Shown here piece after piece: positions 35,401 through 43,805 of a stretch of 64,000 nt of DNA. Origin of the DNA: Undaria pinnatifida (Eukaryota; Sar; Phaeophyceae; Laminariales; Alariaceae). The translations under genes were made by a program, and so were the position numbers. The notes under the pieces are model-generated. The model saw nothing but the letters and a program-made list of their open reading frames with translations. It was not told the DNA's origin and made no database searches. How positions within the stretch are numbered: the stretch's first letter is position 1; the number at the start of each line of letters is the position of its first letter. The DNA lies in NCBI GenBank assembly GCA_012845835.1, contig JABAKD010000025.1, positions 2,701,153-2,765,152 on the forward strand, in the 5' to 3' direction.

Positions 35401-36159
35401 CCTGTAGAACTCTGTAATCACAAGACCAGACGTTCAGGTGCCTATTTTGCAAGACCACATGCATCATACAGGTGGAATCGTCGCGAGCAAGCAAGCGCAC
35501 GCGAGCATCGGCCTTTCACGTTCTTGTAGCGTCTTGACCTAACACGTATACCGTACTCCTCCTGCGCTTCCGTCCGCATTTTACCGCCGTGACGTACCGT
35601 CGTGTTACACCACGGTGTTAGACCACGTCAGTTCGCTGGTTAAATCTCACTAGAAAGAACTGCAGCTAGGTTTTATTAAAAAACAAGAATAAAACACTCC
35701 ATATGTGAGATACGTCTGTGCTATTCATAGTTTGCTGAGTTATTCTCACGAAAAAAAATGAGGCGCGTAAATTTATGGGGAGGGTGGAGAAGAGGCTGCG
35801 TGGGGACCCCGGATCTGAGCTACGAGTAGTGACGGAGAAGGAGAAAGGAGAAAAGGTGCGAAGACACTAAATGGGATTAGCAGTTCCCCCCCCCGTCATT
35901 CTTGGAAATATCGTTGATTCCTTACTCTGTAGTGATGAAAACGGTACACAAGTAATTGAGTTTCTGAGAGTAGCCCTATGCCTAGCTTCCCTATTTTGTC
36001 ATAACCTATTCGGTATCGTGTCACAATGTTATGCAGGAAGCGAAGCGGAGCTACTTGGAAGCCATGGACGCAGTGGCGAAGGCAGAAGCGCTGTACCGCG
36101 CCGCAAGCAAGGAAGAGGTCGTCGTGCCCGTACATTACATGGATCAGACGCGCGAGTGA
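26404..36159 (+). CDS. Eight-exon gene for a MULE-like transposase-related protein (661 aa)
   Basis: Exons are 26404-26546, 28880-29378, 29818-29943, 30949-31182, 31714-31968 (or -31973), 33375-33546 (or 33377-), 34076-34509 and 36037-36159 (TGA). The spliced length of 1986 bases is divisible by three and every phase agrees. Domains in order are as follows. There is a Gly/Pro-rich start with a basic GAKKKRGPYRPRLKGK patch. A possible zinc site follows (NCWCKDCGMHFP). A helical or HTH-like block comes next (SNIETYCAAHNFADIADMSK...YYREL), then VAVDGSY, LLDWAHVQ and, some 65 residues on, SHFQGDHQYCGNAC, a Gly/Lys-rich linker and a C-terminal coiled coil with EALYRAASKEE. The three motifs resemble the RNase-H-like core of Mutator-type transposases (first Asp, 'D-x-x-H' and 'GDH..C...C'). 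Lack of flanking terminal repeats, an intact frame and seven introns suggest a host gene of transposase origin. The family call is tentative; the gene model is firm. An in-frame ATG at 26284 is an alternative start. Confidence 0.8.
27657..27954 (+). repeat. Two tandem copies of a 149-bp unit in intron 1
   Basis: CCTTTTTAAGAGAAACA(T/C)CGATTTC starts at 27667 and again at 27816. The two units are over 90 percent identical through AAATCGTAGC. Inside each unit, GAAACA(C)CGATTT-AGAGAGGT recurs as GAATTACCGATTTAAGAGAGGT. This points to internal duplication as well. Confidence 0.85.
29945..30112 (-). repeat. (AAC)n-family short repeat in intron 3 of the transposase-like gene
   Basis: ACATATATACGTGCACCACTTTGG...TTTTCCCACTCCAGAGTAATTGGAGCCTATCCTGTCACCACGGACTTGGCTATGCCAGCTAATGTGAGAACAGCAAC has the same order of segments as 58995-59195. 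It starts directly after the exon 3 donor. Confidence 0.7.
30350..30975 (+). repeat. Tandem decayed copies of an acceptor plus exon 4 start
   Basis: The segment around the real exon 4 acceptor (TTTTTGTCGCGCAG|GTGGCGGTGGATGGAAGCTATTG at 30949) has three earlier diverged copies. They are TTTTGTCGCGCAG|GTGGCCGTGGACGGAAGCTAC at 30383, a copy with GGCGCGG|GTGGCCGTGGACGGAAGC at 30570, and TTGGGTGCAG|GTGGTCGTGGGCAGAAGC at 30742. Between them lie many GAAATATCTAGAT(C/A)ATGAA words. The period is about 170-205 bp. The first copy would encode VAVDGSY and then a TGA stop. Confidence 0.85.
31967..33376 (+). other. Intron 5 of the transposase-like gene, ambiguous donor
   Basis: The exon can end at 31968 with a GC donor (GTGCAG|GCGAGG) joined to 33375, or at 31973 with a GT donor (GCGAG|GTCAAT) joined to the next AG at 33377. 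Both keep the frame and differ by a single alanine codon (HVQ-RDLK against HVQ-A-RDLK). The intron contains a minus-strand hydrophobic open stretch (32543-32818) that I do not recognise. Confidence 0.6.
35135..35350. mobile_element. 216-bp MITE with about 28-bp TIRs and TA duplication
   Basis: The left end CCGTATACGACGGTATATATCACCC and the complement of the right end CCGTATACGACGGTGTAGATCACACCC are inverted repeats. TA flanks both sides (ccTA|CCG and CGG|TActg). This is the usual form of Tc1/mariner-type MITEs. It lies in the last intron of the transposase-like gene. Confidence 0.75.
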
Positions 36160-36789
36160 GACAGTATTTTGGTTCGTTTGGGGTGTGGTGTATTGTGATT
36201 AAAGTTCGTTTTGTTTATAATTCGTTTTGATGAAGGTTCAATTTGGTTATAGTTGTGGTTGAGATTCGATTCGATCCGTTTTGTTGGACCAATGGACCAG
36301 ACGCACATGTGCTCTCTTTTTTTCTTTATGTTTTTTTTCCATGTTTTTTTTCAAAGCGTAGCACAGCTCAATTACGTAGCGCAGGCTACACATCCCACTT
36401 TTCGTCAAACGTAATCGGGCGACTCGACCGTTTTTGTTGATCTAGTTTTCGATCCCGCCGTCTTTAGATGGGGTGTGTTCTGGCAAGGCCGGGCGGACTC
36501 CGAGCATATTTTGAAAAACTTCGCTCTGTCACTAGTGGTACAGGCGTAATTGGGGTGAGAGCTCGGCAAACAAGTCGCGTGATGACTTACCTCCTTGGGA
36601 GGGGCACCAACACTTTTGGCGACAATCCATTTTTAAGCAGCGAAGAATACTTTTTGCAGTATCCCTGCACCTATCTTTCAAACCCGCCGCTCTCGTGCAG
36701 CCGAACTTGCGCAACGATATATTTTTTCATCCAATCAATAAACTTTGCCTCTTATATCGACCCAGCTCTCTGTCCTGGCTTCGTATCGT
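36160..36789. other. Stretch between the transposase-like gene and the LINE remnant
   Basis: This presumably holds the 3' UTR of the preceding gene. The T-rich tract at 36310-36355 is the only clear feature. A plus-strand open frame of 107 codons (36468-36791) runs toward the LINE remnant but has no recognisable residues. Confidence 0.5.
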
Positions 36790-37347
36790 AGGGATGCGAA
36801 GGTCTACACTCAAAAGACCTCGGCCATGCATGATAATGAGCAAAACACAAGTAGGCAAGATGGACGGATCGTAACAGGCTCGCACCTTGACACTAGGACT
36901 AAAATATGCATTCTGATTAATGCCATTGTACCAAAGCTAGAGTATGCAGGAAAAATGTGGGAAGAGAACACGAAGTTCGTAAAACAACTGGAAACAGTGC
37001 AGATGACAGCAGTTACAAATATTCTAGGATGCTAAAGAACGATGAGTAATACATGATTAAGAGCAAAACTAGGAATATACCCACTTAAAACAAGAGACGT
37101 GATAAAGTTGAAATGGCAATATAAAGGAAGGAGTATGCCACGAAAAAGGTTGCCTGCCAGAGCTGTTAGGGCTGTATGGGAGAAAGTAAGAAAAGGGCGA
37201 GCTGGAATAAGATGGGATAACGTGGTCGAGAAAATACGGAAGGATTAAGGAGACCAAGAAGAGGTACTGTCCATAGAGAAGTTTGGCAGGTACAAGACAA
37301 AAGTAGCAGAAAGCATAGAAGGGAAAGGCTAGCGCTAAGAAATAATG
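36790..37347 (+). pseudogene. LINE ORF2 C-terminal region, 5' part (split by the hAT element)
   Basis: The plus strand encodes DTRTKICILINAIVPKLEYAG, then WEENTKFVKQLETVQMTA, ILGC, LGIYPLKTRDVIKLKWQY and GRAGIRWDNVVEKI. This is the pattern seen after the reverse transcriptase of many non-LTR elements ('K..ll...ilp.l.Yg.e.W.......LE..Q......ilg......a...ElG..pl...r...kl.w'). In-frame stops and small frameshifts show it is dead. The same reading frame resumes at 39275 on the other side of a 1.9 kb insertion. Confidence 0.75.
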
Positions 37348-37357
37348 CAAAGGCAGG

Positions 37358-37777
37358 TTCTGTAGGGTACTGGTACTTCTGTAGGGTACTGGGAGAGTTA
37401 CAGAACTCTTTGTGAAATCTCTGTAGGGTATTGGGGTGATACAGAACTGTCTGTGAAATATCTGTAGGGTACTGGCGTGATACAGAACTGTCTGTGAGAT
37501 CTCTGTAGGGTACTGGGGTCTCACGGAACTTTTTGTGAAATCTCTGTAGGTTACTGGGGTCTCACAGAACATTTCTGTACGGTACGGGGGTCTCACAGAA
37601 CTGTCTGTGAAATCTCTGTAGGGTACTGGGGTGATACAGAACTTTTTGTGAAATCTCTGTAGGTTACTGGGGTGATACAGAACGTTCTGTGAAATCTCTG
37701 TAGGTTACGGGGGTGATACAGAACTTTCTGTGAAATCTCTGTAGGTTCTGGGGTCTCACAGAGTTTCTCTGTAGGGT
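37358..37777 (+). repeat. Left array of the 41-bp unit (about 10 copies)
   Basis: The period is exactly 41 bp where it is regular (for example TCTCTG at 37695 and 37736). Units vary between GTGATACAG and GTCTCACAG and between AACTTTCTGT, AACGTTCTGT and AACTTTTTGT. Each unit contains an ACAGAAC..TTCTGT inverted repeat that can fold. Confidence 0.9.
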
Positions 37778-38271
37778 ACACGAACAACGTACCTACAGAC
37801 GAACCCGGTACTTACCCCCGACAAGTAACAGCGCAATAGAACATCACGTCCTGTAGCACACAAAAGGACGTCTGCACCGCATGAAACACAATACTGATAC
37901 TTATACTGAAGAGATTAACGTGGCTCATTCTACCTCACCCTACAGCGGCGCCCACAAGTGTTGGTCTTCCTCAACTTGAAGCTAAATAGCACGAAAAAAA
38001 ACAGTTGGACTACACCTGCTGTTGACGCGTCTCTACCCTGAGGTACAGCAATGGGCAATCAAAACCGCGAAGAACGACAACAAGAGAATCGACCGCCGTA
38101 GCTGCGCAACACGTAGCCATTGTCGTTTATCGCGAAAAAGAAGTGCACCAAAACACGTACGTCTCACTCTTCCACCTTTCCACTCTTGGCAATCCGACTC
38201 AACACACAAAACAGTTCAATCTGATACATGAAGAAAGAAAAAAAAGGCCGGTCATCCGACACCCGCGACTT

Positions 38272-38583
38272 TCACAGGCCGAGGTTCGTGCTAGTGTTGT
38301 GCACGATGTCGAAGGCAGCCTCAGCTGCTGCCAGGTCAGCATCCACCCCGGTGAACCGTGCCGGGAGAGCCTTGCGAATGTCCTCGTCGGCGATGACGGG
38401 AATGTTTTTGAAGTCAGGGATGTGCTTGTAGTTGGCGTGGAGGAACATGATCATCTCTACCCAGTAGGTGTCCATGCGGCTCCTGTGGCGTGTGAGGAGA
38501 TCAGCGCATTTGCTGAAGTCGCGCTCTACCTGCGCGGCACCCGCCTGGTTCCCAAACACTTGCTGCGCTACTGAGGTCTGCAC
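38272..38583 (-). CDS. hAT transposase C-terminal (dimerisation) domain fragment
   Basis: The 103-codon open frame contains AAQVERDFSKCADLLTRHRS, SRMDTYWVEMIMFLHAN, IPDFKNIPVIADEDIRKALP and FDIVHNTSTN. It looks like the C-terminal part of a hAT transposase, where the dimerisation region starts with a variant of 'ERxFSxc..ll...R..l' and an 'E...fl..N' helix. The N-terminal zinc finger and the RNase-H core are absent, so the element cannot move by itself. The surviving fragment has no stop codon, which may be chance or youth. Confidence 0.65.
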   Translation of the reverse strand: MQTSVAQQVFGNQAGAAQVERDFSKCADLLTRHRSRMDTYWVEMIMFLHANYKHIPDFKNIPVIADEDIRKALPARFTGVDADLAAAEAAFDIVHNTSTNLGL

Positions 38584-38734
38584 CGTCGCTCATGTTCCCT
38601 CTCAAGCTCTGTACAGAAAGGCGTTCTGTAGGGTATTGTTGTGTGATTGCCTGTAAGCTGTGGCTGTGGGGTCTTCTCTTCTTCGGCATTCGGCGCGATC
38701 CTGACGTCATACCTCCGATGTGGCGAGGGTACAG

Positions 38735-39190
38735 AACTGTTTGTGAAATCTCTGTAGGGTACTTCTCTGTAGGGTACTCGGGTCTTACAGAGCTGTCTGT
38801 GAAATCTCTGTAGGGTACTGGCGTGATACAGAACTGTCTGTGAGATCTCTGTAGGGTACTAGGGTCCCACAGAACTTTTTGTGAAATCTCTGTAGGTTAC
38901 TGGGGTCTCACAGAACGTTTCTGTACGGTACGGGGGTCTCACAGAACTATCTGTGAAATCTCTGTAGGTTACTGGGGTCTCACAGAACGTTTCTGTACGG
39001 TACGGGGGTCTCACAGAACTTTTTGTGAAATCTCTGTAGGGTACTGGGGTGATACAGAACTTTCTGTGAAATCTCTGTAGGTTACTGGGGTGATACAGAA
39101 CGTTCTGTGAAATCTCTGCAGGTTACTGGGGTGATACAGAACTTTCTGTGAAATCTCTGTAGGTTCCTGGGGTGATACAAAACTGAATTG
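38735..39190 (+). repeat. Right array of the 41-bp unit (about 11 copies)
   Basis: The unit, variants and orientation are the same as in the left array of the hAT-like element. The far right end (39235-39258, GTGAGTAACCTACAGAAC) is inverted relative to the array and provides the right terminal repeat. Confidence 0.9.
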
Positions 39191-39274
39191 TGGTGATCTG
39201 TCGGTACTTACAGAGGAAATTACCCCCCCGGTACCGGTCTGTGAGTAACCTACAGAACGCGCCTATTTATAATG

Positions 39275-39795
39275 TGAAAGAGAAGAAACACTTTGAGACG
39301 TACGGGGGGTTGAGGGAAGATATTGGAATGAAAACGTAGTTGCACGGCCCAATGGACTACGCGAAAAAGCTGAAACTGCGACTTCGTGTAGGAGACCTGG
39401 ACCTACCAGGAAGAAGAAAGATATACCAGTAGACTAGTCGGGAGGAGGACGCGGATGCACATATGTTCCCGTGTTGCACAACAATAGAGAGTAGGGCTCA
39501 CATAGTAGGAGAATGTGAAATATACAAGGAGGAACGGTATGTGTTGGGGATGAGGAAATTTACGAATGTGACACGGAAGAGATTGGTAGACTAGAGAGTA
39601 GCGATAACACGATCGCTATCCTAGGAAAAAGATGGTAACCACGGATGGCGAAACAGGAAGGGGATAGGATAAGCAAACAGTATGCACAATGTGGAAAAAG
39701 CGTAATGAGCGCCCAAATGTTGGAGATGTTCCTATTAGGAGTAGGAACGGTGCTCCGTCTCGAAAGAGATGCGTGGTCAAATGACTAAGGGAAGC
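39275..39795 (+). pseudogene. LINE ORF2 C-terminal region, 3' part
   Basis: Reading resumes with EKKHFETYGGLREDIGMKT, then DYAKKLKLRLRVGDLDLPGR and a Cys/His cluster (FPCCTTIESRAHIVGECEIY). The cluster matches the C-terminal 'C..C......H....C..Y' motif of non-LTR polymerases. Stop codons and frameshifts are present. The end near 39795 is followed by a C-run at 39808-39828. Confidence 0.7.
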
Positions 39796-40084
39796 AAAAT
39801 GAGTACGCCCCCCCCCCCCCCCCCCCCTCCAAGGCTTACCCCGCCGTTTCCGGACACGTTTTATCTGCAGGGGCATCTTGCGGCAAGAGATTTGGTGGGA
39901 GGCGCAGAGCTGGTCTTTCTTCTCCCACTGCTCGTCGTCGGAAGGGCACACGCAGAGAGAGCACCACCCTTGCCCAACCTGCGACTTCCAAACCATCGTC
40001 CACTGCTGCTTATCACGAGCTTTTTGCTTCTGCACCACTTCGGGGATGCACTCCCTCGACAGCCTTAACGCAAGCGTTAGCGGA

Positions 40085-40822
40085 ATGACCGCGAAAAAGG
40101 GCGACTTTTCTCGCAGTGACTTTGCCCACGCCCAGATAGGGATTCTCAAGCGCGTTCACCCGAGGGGACAGGTCGGCCTAGCCGCGGACGTGCGCCAAAA
40201 GCTGCAACTCCCCGAACTATCCGAGGCTGCCGCTAAGAGGGTGCGCTCGCGGGCGGAGAGCTACTCCCACTCTAAGAGAGGGGAGAAGGCAGCGCGGATG
40301 CCGAGTCGTGCCGCAACCGGAGAAGATTTGAAGCGGCGCCGACAATCGGGGGTCAAAAAAGGGAAAACAGCGGTCCAGGAAGCGATGAAGCTCAACCACA
40401 GAAATGCTTTGGCGGGGAGCCTAGCGCCGGCTGGAAGAGGGAAGGTGGGGGGGGGGGGCGCTAAGCGCGACTCTGGGTTGGCAGGGGTAGTGCCGGCCGG
40501 ACAGGAGGGGGGGGGGGCGGCGCGCGGAGAAGGCGGCTTTGCGGAGGGGCTGCAGAAGAGGCTTAAGAATTATACGGCCGCAGGGCGCTCTTCGGACGCT
40601 GGAGGGGTAAGCGGAGGTGGTACGAGTGGCATCGGGGCTACGCTACAGAAGGCGGCGGCTTCGGGAGAGGCGTCTCAGCGGCTTTGCCAGAACTGTCTCG
40701 GCAACGGCGTGTCTCGCAGCTTCCTCACAGACAAGGCTCACAAAAGAAAGAGCCAACACTGCGAGGAGGTGCAGCAGGCGTGGGACGTGCGGATTAGAGA
40801 GCAGGGCGGCAACGGGGCATAA
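40085..40822 (+). CDS. Basic Gly/Ala/Arg-rich protein of unknown function (245 aa)
   Basis: This is an intact frame from ATG at 40085 to TAA at 40820-40822, GC-rich with codon use like the nearby exons. It opens MTAKKGDFSRSDFAHAQIG and continues with a helical, strongly basic region (AAAKRVRSRAESYSHSKRGE and GEDLKRRRQSGVKKGK). Poly-Gly linkers and a C-terminal Cys/His cluster follow (LCQNCLGNGVSRSFLTDKAH and then SQHC). That cluster could bind zinc, but its spacing fits no family I can name. The basic stretches suggest a nuclear or nucleic-acid-binding protein; this is inference. The frame is open upstream to an ATG at 39878, and 40046 is another candidate start, so the true gene may be longer or have upstream exons. 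It follows the LINE remnant by about 290 bp but shows no LINE features. Confidence 0.5.
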   Translation: MTAKKGDFSRSDFAHAQIGILKRVHPRGQVGLAADVRQKLQLPELSEAAAKRVRSRAESYSHSKRGEKAARMPSRAATGEDLKRRRQSGVKKGKTAVQEAMKLNHRNALAGSLAPAGRGKVGGGGAKRDSGLAGVVPAGQEGGGAARGEGGFAEGLQKRLKNYTAAGRSSDAGGVSGGGTSGIGATLQKAAASGEASQRLCQNCLGNGVSRSFLTDKAHKRKSQHCEEVQQAWDVRIREQGGNGA

Positions 40823-41034
40823 CTTTCCGTGTTAACGGGGCGTATCTTTCCGATTGTTGGAGCTGATGTTGCCGTACGCATCCATAGGTGCTGCTGTTTT
40901 ATGTTTGATGAAATACGTTACGTATAACTGTGATGTGGAGAAAAACGATGCGCTTTGGACTACGGGTGTAACTACGCGTGGAGCCCGTTTTGGTTTTTTC
41001 CGACCGCAATAAATGCATGCGGTCGGCAATGAGA

Positions 41035-41145
41035 ACACTGCCACTACTACTACCACTACCACCACCACCACTGCTACTGCTGCTACTGCTACTACTGCTA
41101 CTACGACTACCACCACCATACCATTACCACTACCACTAATACTAC
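41035..41145. repeat. ACT/ACC trinucleotide-rich tract
   Basis: This is a run of CTACTACTACC, ACCACC and GCTACTGCT triplets about 110 bp long. It produces a spurious poly-Val frame on the minus strand. Confidence 0.85.
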
Positions 41146-41624
41146 ATAGACAAGAGGCGTTGAAATGTTAAAACCAGAATATTAAGGCCAAAATAGGCCT
41201 TGACACGCCAACGATAACGAATAGCCGGTCAAGTATATGGGGGCTTCGTTGGCAAGATTGTAAGAGATGCAATACTACGTGCAGGCGAAACCGTTGCATG
41301 GTAAACAGCAATGGCGTTTCACGGTGAGGTACCAGGGACTAGTAACAGGCGGTAAGGGCAGAGTGTACACCCGTCAATAGTCATTCGGGGGTGCGCCTGG
41401 GCCCGTCCGGGTGGTAGAGACAAAAGCGTTAGAAAACTGCCGTGGTTGCTGTTTTCAAGGTATATCTAGTAGGAGGATAGACCATGTTGCGGCAGATCGC
41501 ACACCGGTGGCGTTAGAGAGTGACAAGTGTGTACCTGGAACATCCACGCGATCACCGCAGGCTATACGTCATAGTTTGGCATGTGTTGTCGACTCTGCCT
41601 AGACCATGATGGTGAAAGTATAAA

Positions 41625-43800
41625 GGGAAGTGGTCAAAGGGGGTTATACACCCGGGTTTTTCGGTCATTTGGGGGTATAGGGAAAACACGCCCACGGAAC
41701 GTGCCCGCGCTTGCCCTAAACTGCCAACATTCAACTCTAACGCGCTGGCAAGACACCCGCAGCCCAATGCCAAACACTCACACCGTTTTTTTTTTTTGCT
41801 CGATATTTAGCTATCGGGGCCCCGACGAATGAGGGGGCAAAATGTTCCCCCCCTTTGACTTGAGAGGGAGGGGATACTCTAAATATATCTTTTACCTCCT
41901 GTTGACCACATTTTTCCCTCTTTTGACCGAAGTCAAACCCTTTTTGCCCCAATTAAGATACTCTCAAAAGTGCGTACAACAAGGACGGCTACATGTCACC
42001 GCCCAACAGCCCGAAAAGACTACGAGCGGAACATCCAGTACTTGCGAGTAACTTGCGATCGTTTGCCTCCCAAAAATGACGGCACAAAACAAACAACACG
42101 AAACAGCTCTTCAGGACAAAAACAATTAGCAGGTATATTTGCTTCTATGACACAAAATGAGAGAACAAAAACGCATACCGTAGGTCGTGGGTGCCTGTGC
42201 TGCTTGGGGCTATGTGCTGTGCTCGGTGCTTCGTTGAATGGAACATACACACATATCGAAGCGTAAACAGTAGCGGTAATTAAGATAACAACCAACGGTA
42301 TGGCCAGCCCGTCCATGACTGTCAAAGATCAAAGTATTTGTATGTTCCTATCCACCACAGAGGGTGCTACGAATGAATGTTGTATGATATGATATGATAT
42401 GAGACGGCGCGTGCACAGCAGTAGATGCCCCTCTACAGTGCCGGTTGGTGGCTATAATGCCTGTTAACTCGCTCGGCACAGATGGAACCAGTATGGGGGG
42501 GTAGCGCCGGTTGTTGCTTGTAGTGCCGTATGTCGCTATAATGCCTGTGTTTCAGGCGCGCAAATACCGGTACTACTCGTATAGACTAGAGGGACCAGTA
42601 CAGCAGTGCTGGTATATCAATACTGGCGCTGTATGCGGTTTGTTCGTTTCCCCTTCACCCTTTTCTTTGGGAAGGAGTTGGTCCACTTGACTCATGGTCC
42701 AAGCCGCTGGGTGTTTGTGCTGTGCGTTCGATGTGACCCGTGCTTGTGTGTGTGGCCTGACAACGAAGCACCGAGCACAGCCTATAGCCCCGAGCACCAC
42801 ACGCGCTCACGATCTACCATATGTCTTTTGGTTATTGTTAAGGAATTAGTGGGGCATTAGTCCGTTTGACCACTTGCAACTGGTTAACCAATAGCTTACC
42901 CAAACTAAGCCTTATAACACTCTCCCCCCCTGAAACGGCGGGATAGCAGGTCGGCCGGATATACGGCGGACCTCTGTCAATATCCAAGCCGTTTCATTAC
43001 CTGGGGATACCAGGAAGAGTAATTGAAGAAGCAAGCTTTTTGTTTTGGTCCATAAAGATTTTATAAAAGATATTTCAAGGACGTTAGCCGTGAGTTCGAC
43101 GAATTTCGGGTCAACACTCATCTTTGCAAGCTGCGTTGTTGGTACTTGTAATATACTATTAATATATGGGTGAGTTTTTTTATTGGGAGGGGTCCCATTT
43201 TTTTTTTGTCCACTATAGTCTAATGGTTAGTGTCGGTATATTTACTTGGGGTGGGGAATTTTGAGCTAGATCTAACATCATGTCTATTTGTTCTGTGTTG
43301 CTGGTTTCCTGTGCGGTCATTTTTTCGGGGACAAAGGATCGCATCTACTCGCAACTACTGGATGTTCCGCTCGTGGTCTATTCGGGCTGTTGAGCGGTGA
43401 CATGTAGCCGTCCTTGTTGTACTCACTCTGGAGGGTGCCATAATTGGTCAAAAAGGGGTATGGTTTCGGTCAAAAGAATGAAAAACATGGTATACAGGGG
43501 GGGGTAGTATAGACTATACATTTATTAAAAGTACATTCGGGGGGGCATATACCCCCCCGAGTTTTAGTAGAAAGGGGTGATTATGTTGCCCGTCGTGCGT
43601 CTCGGCCCCGTTAGCCGCGATACCGAGCCCTCTCTGAAAACGGTGTGCGTGCTCGGCATGGGCTGCGGGATTCTTGCCAGCGCGTCATAATTGAATTTTA
43701 GGCAGTTTGGGGCACGCGCAAGCACGATCCGTGGGCGTGTTTTCCCTATACCCCCAAACAGCCGACAACCCTGGGGGTATAACCCCTTTGACCATTTCCC
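41625..43800. mobile_element. Long-TIR (foldback) element, about 2.2 kb
   Basis: The left end GGGAAGTGGTCAAAGGGGGTTATAC and the complement of the right end GGGAAATGGTCAAAGGGGTTATAC begin arms that stay collinear for about 490 bp. Shared segments include GGGGGTATAGGGAAAACACGCCCACGG, ACGCGCTGGCAAGA, CGGTGACATGTAGCCGTCCTTGTTGTAC and TACTGGATGTTCCGCTCGT. A further inverted pair (GGGGCTAT(G/A).GCTGTGCTCGGTGCTTCGTTG at 42205-42237, complement at about 42758-42795) extends the fold. About 450 bp near 42850-43290 has no partner and may be a secondary insertion. AAA flanks both ends. No transposase is visible. Confidence 0.75.
43205..43245 (+). other. tRNA A-box-like segment inside the long-TIR element
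   Basis: CCACTATAGTCTAATGGTTAGTGTCGG resembles a tRNA 5' half with an A-box. No B-box or acceptor pairing is visible, so it is not called as a tRNA gene. Confidence 0.2.
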
Positions 43801-43805
43801 AAACA

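Larger units (their letters stand above)
37348..39266. mobile_element. hAT-like element with arrayed 41-bp subterminal repeats
   Basis: The element interrupts the LINE frame. The ends are CAAAGGCAGGTTCTGTAGGGTAC on the left and the complement of the right end, ATAGGCGCGTTCTGTAGGTTAC. The flanks AAATAATG (37340-37347) and TTATAATG (39267-39274) agree at six of eight positions, as for an aged 8-bp hAT duplication. Both subterminal regions (about 37358-37777 and 38735-39190) are tandem arrays of a 41-bp unit, TCTCTGTAGG(G/T)TACTGGGGTGATACAGAAC.TTCTGTGAAA, that contains the terminal word CTGTAGG(G/T)TAC. Inside, the minus strand carries a hAT C-terminal domain. It looks like a non-autonomous derivative. 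Confidence 0.8.

Noticed and set aside
40085-40260. Histone H2B-like resemblance of the segment with ILKRVHPRG
   Set aside because: Only a few residues recall the 'VLKQVHP' region of H2B. The following helices, the expected spacing and the C-terminal helix are not there.
41035-41119. Poly-valine protein on the minus strand
   Set aside because: It is the translation of a trinucleotide repeat.
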